Source: Sphingomonas sp. BT-65 (GTDB taxonomy: Bacteria; Pseudomonadota; Alphaproteobacteria; Sphingomonadales; Sphingomonadaceae). Taken from it: DNA of 64,000 nt. Of the stretch, positions 33,237-41,071 are shown piece after piece. Position 1 is the first letter of the stretch. The number at the start of each line of letters is the position of its first letter. A model generated the notes under the pieces. That model worked only from the letters and a program-made list of their open reading frames with translations. It was not told the DNA's origin and made no database searches. Location: NCBI RefSeq assembly GCF_026107375.2, contig NZ_JAPCIA010000002.1, forward strand, positions 584,001-648,000. The letters run 5' to 3'. A program made the position numbers and the translations under genes.

Positions 33237-35201
33237 ATGATGCGTGCAACGACCCTTCTCGCCAGCATTGCACTCGGGTTGCCGACATCAACGCTCGCGC
33301 AAACCGTGGCACCTGGAAATCGCATCCCGGAGCTGACGGTCGATGGAAAGCAGTTCCGTGACCTCAATCGCTCGGGGGGGCTCGATCCCTATGAGGATTC
33401 GCGCCTCAGCCCCGAACAACGCGCCGACGATCTCGTCCGGCAGATGACGCTGGAGGAAAAGGCCGGCACGATGATGCACGGGACCCTTCCGGGCCTCGGC
33501 GGTTTCGCCGGAGCGACAGGGGCGTCAAATCTAGGCTATGACCTCGATCGCGCCAGAGGCATGATCGCCGGCAAGAAGATCACCAGCTTCATCACGCGCC
33601 TATCGCTCGATCCGAAGTCGATGGCCGAGCAGTCGAACGCGATCCAGCGGTTGGCCGAGGGAACGCGGCTCGGCATCCCGGTGACGATTAGCACCGATCC
33701 GCGCAACCATTTTCAATATGTCCTCGGCGCAACCGCCGAATCCAGGGGCTTCTCGCAATGGCCCGACCCGCTCGGCTTCGGCGCGATCGGCGAAGCGGCG
33801 ATCGTGAAGCGCTTCAGCGATATTGCACGCCAGGAGTATCGCGCGGTGGGCATTCACATGGCGCTGTCGCCCCAGGCGGACCTCGCGACCGAGCCGCGCT
33901 GGAGCCGTGCGACGGGTACATTCGGCTCCAACGCCAAGCGCGTCGCTCCGCTCGTCGGCGCCTATGTCGAGGGCTTTCAGGGCGGCGCCGACGGGCTCAT
34001 GGCCGATGGCGTGCTCACCGTGGTCAAGCACTGGGTCGGCTATGGCGCGCAGCCCGAGGGCTGGGACGGGCACAACCATTATGGCCGCTTCGCGGTACTC
34101 GATGAGGCCGCGTTCGATGAGCATGTCGCCGCATTCAAAGGCGCGTTCGACGCCAAGGTGGCAGGGGTGATGCCGACTTACCCGATCCTCAAGGATCTGA
34201 AGCTCGGCGGCAAGCGGACCGAGCAGGTCGCGGTAGGCTTCTCGAAGGAACTGCTCACCGATGTGCTGCGCGGCAATCACGGGTTCGACGGTATCATCGT
34301 CTCGGATTGGTTGATCACGCGCGACTGCGACGAGATCTGCCAGCGACCGACCAAGGACAGGCCGCAGGGTTTCGGTGACCTTGGCATGCCGTGGGGCGTC
34401 GAACATCTCACCGAGAGCGAGCGCTTCGCCAAGGGCGTTGAAGCGGGCATCGACCAGTTCGGCGGAGTCGACCAACCGGAGAAGATCCTCGACGCGGTCA
34501 GGGCGGGCCGGATCAGCGAGGCACGGCTAGATCAATCGGTGCGCCGCGTGATGATCGCGAAGTTCCGCCAAGGTCTGTTCGACAATCCGTTCGTCGATGC
34601 CGAGGCGGCTGTTCGCATCGCGGGCAATCCAGAATTCCAGAAGGCGGGCGATGCCGCACAACGCGCGAGCCAGGTGCTACTGCAGAATAATGGAGCTCTG
34701 CCGTTCAAGCCGGGCATGAAAGTCTTTGTCCACGGCATGGCCACTGAAGCGGTACGGGCGGCCGGCTTTACGCCGGTGCCGACGCCGGCCGAGGCGGAGG
34801 TTGCGATCCTGCGCATGGCGGCGCCCTTCGAGATGCTGCATCCATATTTCGTGTTCGGACGGATGCAGCACGAGGGCAGGCTGGACTATCGCGATGGCGA
34901 CAAGGATTTCGAGATTCTAAGGACGGTGGCGGCCGCCAAAGTGCCGGCGATCGTCTCGGTCTATCTGGATCGTCCCGCGATATTGAACCGCGTCAAGGAA
35001 CTCGCGAATGTGCTCCTCGTCAATTTCGGCGCGACTGATGCCGCACTAATGGACGTGATCACTGGTCAGGCCAAGGCGATGGGCAGGCTACCCTTCGAGC
35101 TGCCTTCATCGATGGCGGCGGTGGAAGCGCAGAAGCCCGGCGTACCGGATGACAGCGCCCAGCCATTATACCCTGCCGGATTCGGGCTGGGAGCGCCGTA
35201 G
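33237..35201 (+). CDS. Secreted glycoside hydrolase family 3 protein (beta-glycosidase)
   Basis: This 654-aa protein has a signal peptide (cleavage near TLAQT). The GH3 N-terminal barrel includes DDLVRQMTLEEKAGTMMHG, GIPVTISTDPRNHF and DGVLTVVKHWVGYG (the conserved KH). The nucleophile is Asp357 in GFDGIIVSDWLI. The C-terminal domain with VLLQNNGALPFKPG and ILNRVKELANVLLVNFGA follows, ending YPAGFGLGAP. It lacks a fibronectin type III tail and matches the 600-700-aa exo-glycosidase group, which removes glucose, xylose or arabinose from non-reducing ends. The context suggests trimming of the same glycoside. Linkage specificity cannot be read from the sequence. Confidence 0.9.
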   Translation: MMRATTLLASIALGLPTSTLAQTVAPGNRIPELTVDGKQFRDLNRSGGLDPYEDSRLSPEQRADDLVRQMTLEEKAGTMMHGTLPGLGGFAGATGASNLGYDLDRARGMIAGKKITSFITRLSLDPKSMAEQSNAIQRLAEGTRLGIPVTISTDPRNHFQYVLGATAESRGFSQWPDPLGFGAIGEAAIVKRFSDIARQEYRAVGIHMALSPQADLATEPRWSRATGTFGSNAKRVAPLVGAYVEGFQGGADGLMADGVLTVVKHWVGYGAQPEGWDGHNHYGRFAVLDEAAFDEHVAAFKGAFDAKVAGVMPTYPILKDLKLGGKRTEQVAVGFSKELLTDVLRGNHGFDGIIVSDWLITRDCDEICQRPTKDRPQGFGDLGMPWGVEHLTESERFAKGVEAGIDQFGGVDQPEKILDAVRAGRISEARLDQSVRRVMIAKFRQGLFDNPFVDAEAAVRIAGNPEFQKAGDAAQRASQVLLQNNGALPFKPGMKVFVHGMATEAVRAAGFTPVPTPAEAEVAILRMAAPFEMLHPYFVFGRMQHEGRLDYRDGDKDFEILRTVAAAKVPAIVSVYLDRPAILNRVKELANVLLVNFGATDAALMDVITGQAKAMGRLPFELPSSMAAVEAQKPGVPDDSAQPLYPAGFGLGAP

Positions 35202-35557
35202 ACTGCCGGACGGTTTAAGCGAACGGCTTCGAATCTCCGATCGATAGCGTTGGAAGCCGGTAAAACCTACCGCGCCAGCAACGGCACAAGATCCTTTACG
35301 CGGAAAGCGAGGCAGGCTCGCTGGTGCGGACGGCTCGGCGTAACCGAAATCACCGCGTCCGATCATTCTGGGCACGATCAGCCGCTTCACGCGGCCAGCA
35401 CCTGACCGGACTTAGCGTGGAGGTAATGCGGATTGACTGGAAAGGCCTTGCGCGGCCGTTTGCTCAACGTCGACCTTATCATGAACATACGACAGGTTCC
35501 GGGGACCGTGAGGATGGCGCGGAACGGCGCATGTTGGGGCGCAAAGCCGACACCACT
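35202..35557. other. 356-bp junction between GH3 gene and TraA
   Basis: No gene is recognised. The short minus-strand frame at 35166-35390 (MKRLIVPRMIGRGDFGYAEP) overlaps the GH3 end and has no family resemblance. This junction marks the change from the sugar locus to mobile-element DNA, but no attachment-site repeat or integrase is visible. Confidence 0.5.
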
Positions 35558-38374
35558 TCAGCGCCCAAGCCCACGTCCTCGCCCGAAGTCGATTCCGTGA
35601 TTGAACGCCAGTTCCGCTCCAAGCCTGCGACCGGTGTCAATCGTGATCCCGAGCTGCGCCTTGCGGCCTGCGAGGATCGATTCCATCTGCGGGTCTCGTT
35701 CGAGGCTCTTCGCCATTCCCGCCATCTCGCTTTGGATGGCTTTGCGGCCCGCCATGTCGCCCACCGCATAGGCGCGGTCAGACTGCTTCTGCAGCTTGCT
35801 CCAGCGCGCAACGAACTGGTCGGCGCGCCTGGCTGGATCGGCCCGCACCTCCGCCTCCAACATCATAGCCCGGATCGTCCGTTGTGGCCGCCCGCTCGCA
35901 GCCTCATCGATCGTCGTGCGATCGGCGTTGAACACGTTCTGCAGGTCGCGCTTAACACCGGGGCGTAACGCCTCCATTTCAGCGACCGCCTTATCGAGCG
36001 CGGCACGCTGGTGCGACAGCTCCGCATATCCTTCCGTCCGCACGCGTACGATGTCGGCGACCGAGCGTGCAACGCGCACCACCGCCCGCTCGAATGGGCT
36101 CAACTCCGGAGCATCGGGTGTCACGCGCAGCTTCAACCCCGCGAACCGGTCGTGTGGTGCCCGCCGCTCCTGCGCCGGCTCGGTGGCCAGATAGTCCGAT
36201 GCCATGTCCTTGCCGCGCTCGCGCGACAGTGTCCGGGTCAACGCATGTCCGTCGGCAAAATCGTCGCGACCATAGTGGAGATCGACGCTGTCGCGGTGGC
36301 GTGACAACGCTACGTAAGCGGCATGACGATCGAGCCCTGGCGTCGCCAGCACATGGACGCGATCGACTGTCACACCTTGCGCCTTGTGCACCGTCGCGGC
36401 GTACCCGTGATCAACGTTCGCGTAATCCTTGACATCGAACGCGATCGAGCGCCCGTCGTCGAGCAGCACCGCCATGCGCGCCTGAGTGAGAGACTGCACT
36501 TGCCCAAGCGTCCCGTTCTTCACGCCAAGGCTGCGCTCATTGCGCAGGAACATCACCCGGTCTCCGGGCGCGAATTCACGCTGTCCCCGCTCGGTCGAGA
36601 TCATCACATCCTCGCCGAGCTCGCCGTTGGCGCGCAGCCTGTCGCGTGCGGAGGTATTCAGCTCGCGCACCTCGTCATTAGTGTGCGTGAGGATGATCCG
36701 CGAGGCGCCGGGCGCCTCCAAACGATCCCGATCCCATCGGTCGATCAGGTCGGCGCGTGCATGCTCACGCGTATCGGCAACATGGATGCGATCGTGCCGA
36801 CTATAGGCGCTGATCGCTTCCACTGTTCGCTCCGTCGCGAGGTAGCGCGTGGCGTCACGCTGCCAATCCTCGCGCTGGCGGCGGATCTCGGTGATCTCGA
36901 TACTGCCATGCCGCTCGGCGGTCGCACGGAACGCAGCGCCGGCCTCGATCGCCTGGAGCTGTTCCGGATCGCCGACCAGCACCACCTTGGCGCCGCGCTT
37001 TTCGGCTTCGGTAAGCACGCGTTCCATCTGGCGCGTGCCGATCATGCCGGCTTCGTCTATCACCAGCACATCGCGGTTGGTGAGCAACTCGCGGCCTTCC
37101 GCCCATTGATGCTCCATGCTGGCGATGGTGCGTGAAGCGATGCCCGAGCCACTCTCCAGATTCTCGGCGGCAATGCCGGATAGCGCTACACCGCGGACCA
37201 AATAGCCTCCGCTCTCCCAGGCCTCGCGCGCGACGCCGAGCATCGCCGACTTGCCGGTTCCGGCATAGCCGATGACCACGCCAAGCCCCTGGCCTTTGGT
37301 GACATGGTCGAAGGCGCTGCGCTGCTCGCTCGACAACACCAGCCCGCGCATCTCTGCACGCACGAGCGCGAGCTTGCGGTGCTGCTCGTCCACGCCGTGA
37401 CGGCGGACCGCTTCCAGCCGGACGGTAGCACGCTCGAGCCGTTTCTCGGTCTCGATCATGTCGCGGCTGGTGAAGCGATCCTGGCCGCGTCCGTCCCTGC
37501 CAAGCGCGATCAGTTCCGGTGATGCACGCACCGCCGCAATCACGCGGTCGAATTGGTCCTTCCCTTCGCTGTGGCGGTGTACGAACATCGCCAGATCGCG
37601 GGTCGTGAAGGTCGCCTGGGTGCGGGTGATCGCGTCGATTGCGGGCGCCGGATTCGCGAGCAGCTTCTTGCCATTGGCGCGCGCGATCGCGTGATGTTCT
37701 TCAAGCCGCTCCGAAGCGAGCCCTTGACGCCCCATTCGGGCGGCCGCCGGGCCGATCTTGTTCTGCGGATCGAGGTCGATGCCTTGCGCTTCCAGGGACC
37801 GATGATCGATACGCGCATCGATATCCAGTTCGGCCAGGCGTGCATTGACGTGCTCTGCCCAGCGCTCGCGCCATTCCTCCAGAAGATCGGTGCGATTCCA
37901 GTCGCGGTTCTTCTTGCCAAATCCTTCCTCATCGACATCGCGAAGGGTCAGCATCACATGCGCGTGCGGCTTGGCCTCGCCATCGGCGCCGACATCCCAG
38001 TGCACGTTGAGATCGGCGATCATGCCTCGCGCCACGAACTCGCGCTCGACAAACTCGCGAGCCAGCCGAACGCCCTCGGCCTGGTCCAGTTCGCGCGGAA
38101 TCGCGAACTCGATCTCACGTGCAAGCTGCGCGTCCTTGCGCAGCTCGGCCACCTCGACAGTGTTCCAGAGTTTTCCCCGATCAGCGAGACGCTCGGGCGC
38201 GCCTTCTGGCAGCAGCACTTCGGAATGGACGACGCCTGCCTTGTTCGAGAAGTTGTGATGCCGTTCAAGCCGCTCGTCATAGAGCCGCGATGCCGAGCGA
38301 TAGGCGGCGGACGCCAGTGCCGATGATCCATTGGCACGGGAGATGATCTTGGCGGAGAAATGGTAGATCGCCAT
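35558..38374 (-). CDS. traA: Ti-type conjugative relaxase/helicase TraA
   Basis: This 938-aa protein has an N-terminal MobA/MobL-type relaxase (about residues 1-230). Candidate Tyr25 (SAAYRS) is present, with metal-binding His125 (HWD) and the H-x-H pair 137/139 (HAHVML). A RecD/TraI-like helicase follows with Walker A GYAGTGKSAM, Walker B VLVIDEAGM, LVGDPEQLQAIEAG and the late HGYAATVHKAQGVTVDRV motif. The C-terminal part (about 720-938) is charged and helical. TraA nicks oriT and unwinds the strand for conjugation. It is divergent from traC with a Q-type oriT candidate in the spacer. It is somewhat shorter than the about 1100-aa Ti plasmid TraA but without frameshift. Confidence 0.93.
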   Translation of the reverse strand: MAIYHFSAKIISRANGSSALASAAYRSASRLYDERLERHHNFSNKAGVVHSEVLLPEGAPERLADRGKLWNTVEVAELRKDAQLAREIEFAIPRELDQAEGVRLAREFVEREFVARGMIADLNVHWDVGADGEAKPHAHVMLTLRDVDEEGFGKKNRDWNRTDLLEEWRERWAEHVNARLAELDIDARIDHRSLEAQGIDLDPQNKIGPAAARMGRQGLASERLEEHHAIARANGKKLLANPAPAIDAITRTQATFTTRDLAMFVHRHSEGKDQFDRVIAAVRASPELIALGRDGRGQDRFTSRDMIETEKRLERATVRLEAVRRHGVDEQHRKLALVRAEMRGLVLSSEQRSAFDHVTKGQGLGVVIGYAGTGKSAMLGVAREAWESGGYLVRGVALSGIAAENLESGSGIASRTIASMEHQWAEGRELLTNRDVLVIDEAGMIGTRQMERVLTEAEKRGAKVVLVGDPEQLQAIEAGAAFRATAERHGSIEITEIRRQREDWQRDATRYLATERTVEAISAYSRHDRIHVADTREHARADLIDRWDRDRLEAPGASRIILTHTNDEVRELNTSARDRLRANGELGEDVMISTERGQREFAPGDRVMFLRNERSLGVKNGTLGQVQSLTQARMAVLLDDGRSIAFDVKDYANVDHGYAATVHKAQGVTVDRVHVLATPGLDRHAAYVALSRHRDSVDLHYGRDDFADGHALTRTLSRERGKDMASDYLATEPAQERRAPHDRFAGLKLRVTPDAPELSPFERAVVRVARSVADIVRVRTEGYAELSHQRAALDKAVAEMEALRPGVKRDLQNVFNADRTTIDEAASGRPQRTIRAMMLEAEVRADPARRADQFVARWSKLQKQSDRAYAVGDMAGRKAIQSEMAGMAKSLERDPQMESILAGRKAQLGITIDTGRRLGAELAFNHGIDFGRGRGLGR

Positions 38375-38403
38375 GGCGATCTACCAGTTACTACGCTGAG
38401 CGC

Positions 38404-38454
38404 ACGTCGGCACGACGTATAAGCGCGCCCTCACACGAAAAATTCCTGTGAGGG
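38404..38454. other. Candidate Q-type origin of transfer (oriT)
   Basis: ACGTCG-GCA-CGACGT (38404-38418) is followed by ATAAGCGCGCCCT (38419-38431), close to the RSF1010 nick core TAAGTG/CGCCCT and to the Ti plasmid oriT (recalled). A second inverted repeat, CCCTCACA / TGTGAGGG (38428-38435 and 38447-38454), overlaps the end. Placement between traA and traC is the usual one. Confidence 0.7.
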
Positions 38455-38545
38455 ACCGAGCAGTTTCAGACTGTCTCGGCGATCCTACAGCATTGCGATC
38501 GTCACTCTATTATCATGTCCGCATCACCCGGCAATGGAGACTGTG

Positions 38546-38872
38546 ATGCGCAAGCCCCGCGACTTCGATTCGGAACTGAAGACACTCGCTGACAAGGCAA
38601 AGCAACTCAAGGAACGCCAGGTCCGCCAGTTCGGCGAACTGGTCGTCGCCACCGGCGCTGATGCGCTGGACGCCGATCAGCTCGCTGGCGCACTGCTTGA
38701 GGCCGTTGCCACCAAGGACGACGCGACGAAGGAGGGGTGGCGCGAGCGTGGTGCGGCCTTCTTTCGCCCGGCGCGGCGGAGCGCTGCGCGCGGCCCTCAA
38801 AGCCGGGCGCGCAGCGCTCCGCCGGACGCAAGCGGCTCACTACCGTTTGGCCGCACGGATCGCGCGTCATGA
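38546..38872 (+). CDS. traC: Conjugal transfer protein TraC (relaxosome accessory)
   Basis: This 108-aa protein begins MRKPRDFDSELKTLADKAKQ and continues with RQFGELVVATGADALDADQL and EGWRERGAAFF, the pattern of TraC from Ti-like and rhizobial transfer regions. TraC helps TraA act at oriT. ATG 38546 has a GGAGA ribosome site; an in-frame ATG four codons upstream is less likely. The C-terminal third is low-complexity and Arg/Ser/Pro-rich. The gene is next to oriT and is followed by traD. Confidence 0.75.
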   Translation: MRKPRDFDSELKTLADKAKQLKERQVRQFGELVVATGADALDADQLAGALLEAVATKDDATKEGWRERGAAFFRPARRSAARGPQSRARSAPPDASGSLPFGRTDRAS

Positions 38873-38888
38873 CACGCGAGTCTGGGTC

Positions 38889-39143
38889 GTGAAGCGCCGC
38901 GAGCGCACGCGCCAGTTGATCGAACTCGGCGGCCTCGTCGTGAAGGCCGGTTTGGTCGAGCTGACCGGCGACGATCGCGCCACGCTCTATGGCGCGTTCA
39001 TCTCGGTCGCGGCCAAGTTGCGAAGCGAGGAGCGTGAGCAAGCGCTGGCGCTATGGCATCGACGCGGCAAGCGGGCATTCGCTTCCGATGCTGAAGGCGA
39101 TGCGGTCAACGATTGTCGTCCAGTGCACGACACAGATGGATGA
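38889..39143 (+). CDS. traD: Conjugal transfer protein TraD
   Basis: The 84-aa product carries KRRERTRQLIELGGLVVKAG and VELTGDDRATLYGAFISVA, the conserved body of the small Ti-type TraD. The start is uncertain; GTG 38889 gives the family's usual beginning just before the conserved block, while the frame remains open further upstream. TraD normally precedes traG (coupling protein), but here the next genes are on the opposite strand and traG is absent. The 3' end overlaps the end of the sigma-like gene by 38 bp, tail to tail. Confidence 0.72.
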   Translation: MKRRERTRQLIELGGLVVKAGLVELTGDDRATLYGAFISVAAKLRSEEREQALALWHRRGKRAFASDAEGDAVNDCRPVHDTDG

Positions 39144-39396
39144 GGGCAGCGGCGATATGCGCCTCGACCTCATCGACTTCGATCCCGAGACGAACCGCGA
39201 TGCGATCATATGGAAGATCGTCGAATCGGTGCATCGCGAAGATGTCGCGGGTCGGTGCCGGCATGCTCGCGAACGCTGCCCGCAGGCGCTCCAAGCGTGC
39301 CGGTTGAATATCCCGGCGCTCCCTGTCGAGGCCACTGCGGTCGATGCTTCGCCAATACGCGATCCGTGCGCGAATCTGCAGGGCAGAGAGTCGCAT
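39106..39396 (-). CDS. Sigma-70 region 4-like mini-protein
   Basis: This 96-aa protein starts MRLSALQIRARIAYWRSIDR. The C-terminal half contains FASMPAPTRDIFAMHRFDDL then PYDRIAVRLGIEVDEVEAHI, which matches the helix-turn-helix of sigma region 4 (the xLPxxxRxxFxLxxxxxxxYxEIAxxLGI pattern). No region 2 is present, so it cannot be a complete sigma factor. GGAGGTAGG lies just before ATG 39396. It is four bases downstream of the nucleotidyltransferase-like gene, probably in the same transcript. Such stand-alone region 4 proteins occur in sphingomonad mobile elements. Function as a DNA-binding regulator is inferred. Confidence 0.65.
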   Translation of the reverse strand: MRLSALQIRARIAYWRSIDRSGLDRERRDIQPARLERLRAAFASMPAPTRDIFAMHRFDDLPYDRIAVRLGIEVDEVEAHIAAALIHLCRALDDNR

Positions 39397-39400
39397 GTTC

Positions 39401-39892
39401 CTACCTCCGCGGCGATGCTTCACGCGCGTTAAGTGGCGCGTCGCGTGAAGCTCGGTAGAGCGTGATCCCGGCCTCAATCCGGTCGAGGATGAAGTGGTCG
39501 CGCTCGGCCCGCGCAGCTCTGACATCCGCCTTGGACAGGATGTTCAGATCGACTGCACAGCGATTGCCAAGCTCGCGCTCGATGATGTTGCGCGCACGGC
39601 ACCAGCAGCGCTCTTCAGTGAACAGCGGATGGTTGACGATGACCCACAGCTCGTAGTCCGAAAACTGGAGCGTGTGCTTGTCCTCATACCAGCCGCGCCG
39701 CGCATAGGGACCGATCAGCAGAATGCGTGTGATGCGCCCTGGCTCGGGCGCCAGCACCTGATCGGGATCGAAGCAGCCGCGCAGGATGCGCGCGATCCGT
39801 TCGATCTCATACTGTTTGCGTCGGATGAGATGGCCGACGCGCGCCATCACGACTTCGCGTGCGTAGATGTCGTTCACTGTATCGATCGTCAT
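39401..39892 (-). CDS. Nucleotidyltransferase-domain protein (MNT-like)
   Basis: This 163-aa protein has the polymerase-beta-like motif RILLIGPYARRGWYEDKHTL, followed by SDYELWVIVNHPLF. The canonical form is G-S/P-x-A-R-G then D-x-D; the second acidic position is Glu (DYE), so catalysis may be altered. MNT proteins often pair with HEPN partners as toxin-antitoxin modules, but no HEPN domain follows here. Instead a sigma-like mini-protein gene begins four bases after its stop. The alternative start MARVGHLIRRKQ lies 15 codons in. It is part of the mobile-element cargo between traD and the I78 gene. Confidence 0.65.
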   Translation of the reverse strand: MTIDTVNDIYAREVVMARVGHLIRRKQYEIERIARILRGCFDPDQVLAPEPGRITRILLIGPYARRGWYEDKHTLQFSDYELWVIVNHPLFTEERCWCRARNIIERELGNRCAVDLNILSKADVRAARAERDHFILDRIEAGITLYRASRDAPLNAREASPRR

Positions 39893-40473
39893 GGTTTTGC
39901 CTGCATGCCGGCGGTCCGCCGCTCAAAGAGGCGGATGATGCAAGCGATGCCCACTGCTCAGCAGCGGCCGTCCGGCCATGACGAGCGGACGTGTTTATGC
40001 CTGGCAGGATGATCCCACAGAACGGCTGCCAGCGCTCCGTTCCATGTACGAGACTATGTCTCAAAAGTAGCGAAGGCGCAATCTGGGGATGACGCAAATT
40101 GGGCCGTTAGCTGACTGGCAGCTCTCGAGTTCCCGGGACATGAAAGCGGACTGCCGTTCAGCCAGTCGATCAAGCGGGCACCATCAGCGGCGCCGGTCAG
40201 CGTGTCGATACCCGCCACGCCGCCGCCATGCGCTGCGGGAGATTATGAACGCCCTAGCATCCTAATCTCGATCCAGGCCGCAAGAATAGTCCTGGTCGGC
40301 TGGCGGCACCATAGCCGACCGCCGGGAATCAATCCCAAACCGGTGCCAATCGGCGATCCCGTCAGGAATCCGCGTGGTGCATCTTCTCCTAGTTGATGTG
40401 AACGGGATCGATAAACCTGCTTCGTCTACGTTCAGGTTGGCCACGATACTATCGGTCGAGGAGGATCACGCGG
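39893..40473. other. 581-bp spacer without a recognised gene
   Basis: It contains the 27-base stretch at 40099-40125 shared, with four differences, with the recJ-downstream region. Short frames have no family resemblance. It probably contains the promoters for the nucleotidyltransferase gene (minus) and I78 gene (plus). Confidence 0.5.
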
Positions 40474-40755
40474 ATGAAAATGATGGTTTCCACGCTCATT
40501 GGTGCCGCCGCAATCGCCGGGGCATGCACGACGAACACTCAGGAGAGCCGGGCCACGCATGTGTGCCGCCCCGAGGCGGCGTCGATGCTGGTCGGGCAGG
40601 CCGCACCCGAAGACGCTCAGGTCAGGAAGGTTACGGGCGCGGAGCTGATCCGGCGGATCGCACCCGGCGACGCGGTCACGCACGATTTCCGAGAAAATCG
40701 CGTCACGATCGCCGTCGAACCCGCGGGCAAGGTAGTGCAAGCGCTTTGCGGGTGA
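40474..40755 (+). CDS. I78 family peptidase-inhibitor-like lipoprotein
   Basis: This 93-aa lipoprotein has a lipobox IAGAC with Cys18. HVCRPEAASMLVGQAAPEDA and IRRIAPGDAVTHDFRENRVTI then VEPAGKVVQALCG fit the I78 inhibitor family (Elastase inhibitor AFLEI type), including the conserved W-free GDAVTxDFRxxRV block and the terminal Cys-Gly. Two Cys residues (about 31 and 92) could form the disulfide. These proteins are proposed to inhibit serine proteases in the periplasm. Its start lies 581 bp from the nucleotidyltransferase gene. No operon partner is evident. Confidence 0.8.
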   Translation: MKMMVSTLIGAAAIAGACTTNTQESRATHVCRPEAASMLVGQAAPEDAQVRKVTGAELIRRIAPGDAVTHDFRENRVTIAVEPAGKVVQALCG

Positions 40756-41071
40756 GTGCAAGTTGCGTTGCTACCATTTCCACCGATCCGCTTCGGAGTC
40801 TGTTTCCCAACGCGCGACCCCGGGGCATATGGAGGTTAGCGCGCCGACCGCTTTGCGCCGCGAAATCGGGAATACCGCCGTTCGCATTCTGACGCCGTCT
40901 GGGCCGGTTGCTGGCTTTCCGCTTCTAGTCTGTCCAACCGGGAAGCAGACCTAGTGATTTCGAGCGCAAGCTCGGCGATGACGAGCAAGCCAGGGTGCGG
41001 CCAAGCATAGCGCGTACAAAGCTAAACCTGGCGTGCTAAGCTTGGTGTGCGGTTGAACCCAGTGTTCAATA
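40756..41071. other. 316-bp spacer without a recognised gene
   Basis: Short frames only. There is no clear terminator for either the I78 gene or the PepSY gene, although both end here in convergent orientation. Confidence 0.5.

Noticed and set aside
35558..39143. Whole window taken as a plasmid because of TraA and oriT
   Set aside because: rpsU, recJ, cioAB and groES-groEL are chromosomal core genes, no replication or partition gene is seen, and the transfer module is small and incomplete.
39807..40097. 96-codon minus-strand frame upstream of the nucleotidyltransferase gene
   Set aside because: It overlaps the start of that gene in another frame and shows no family resemblance.
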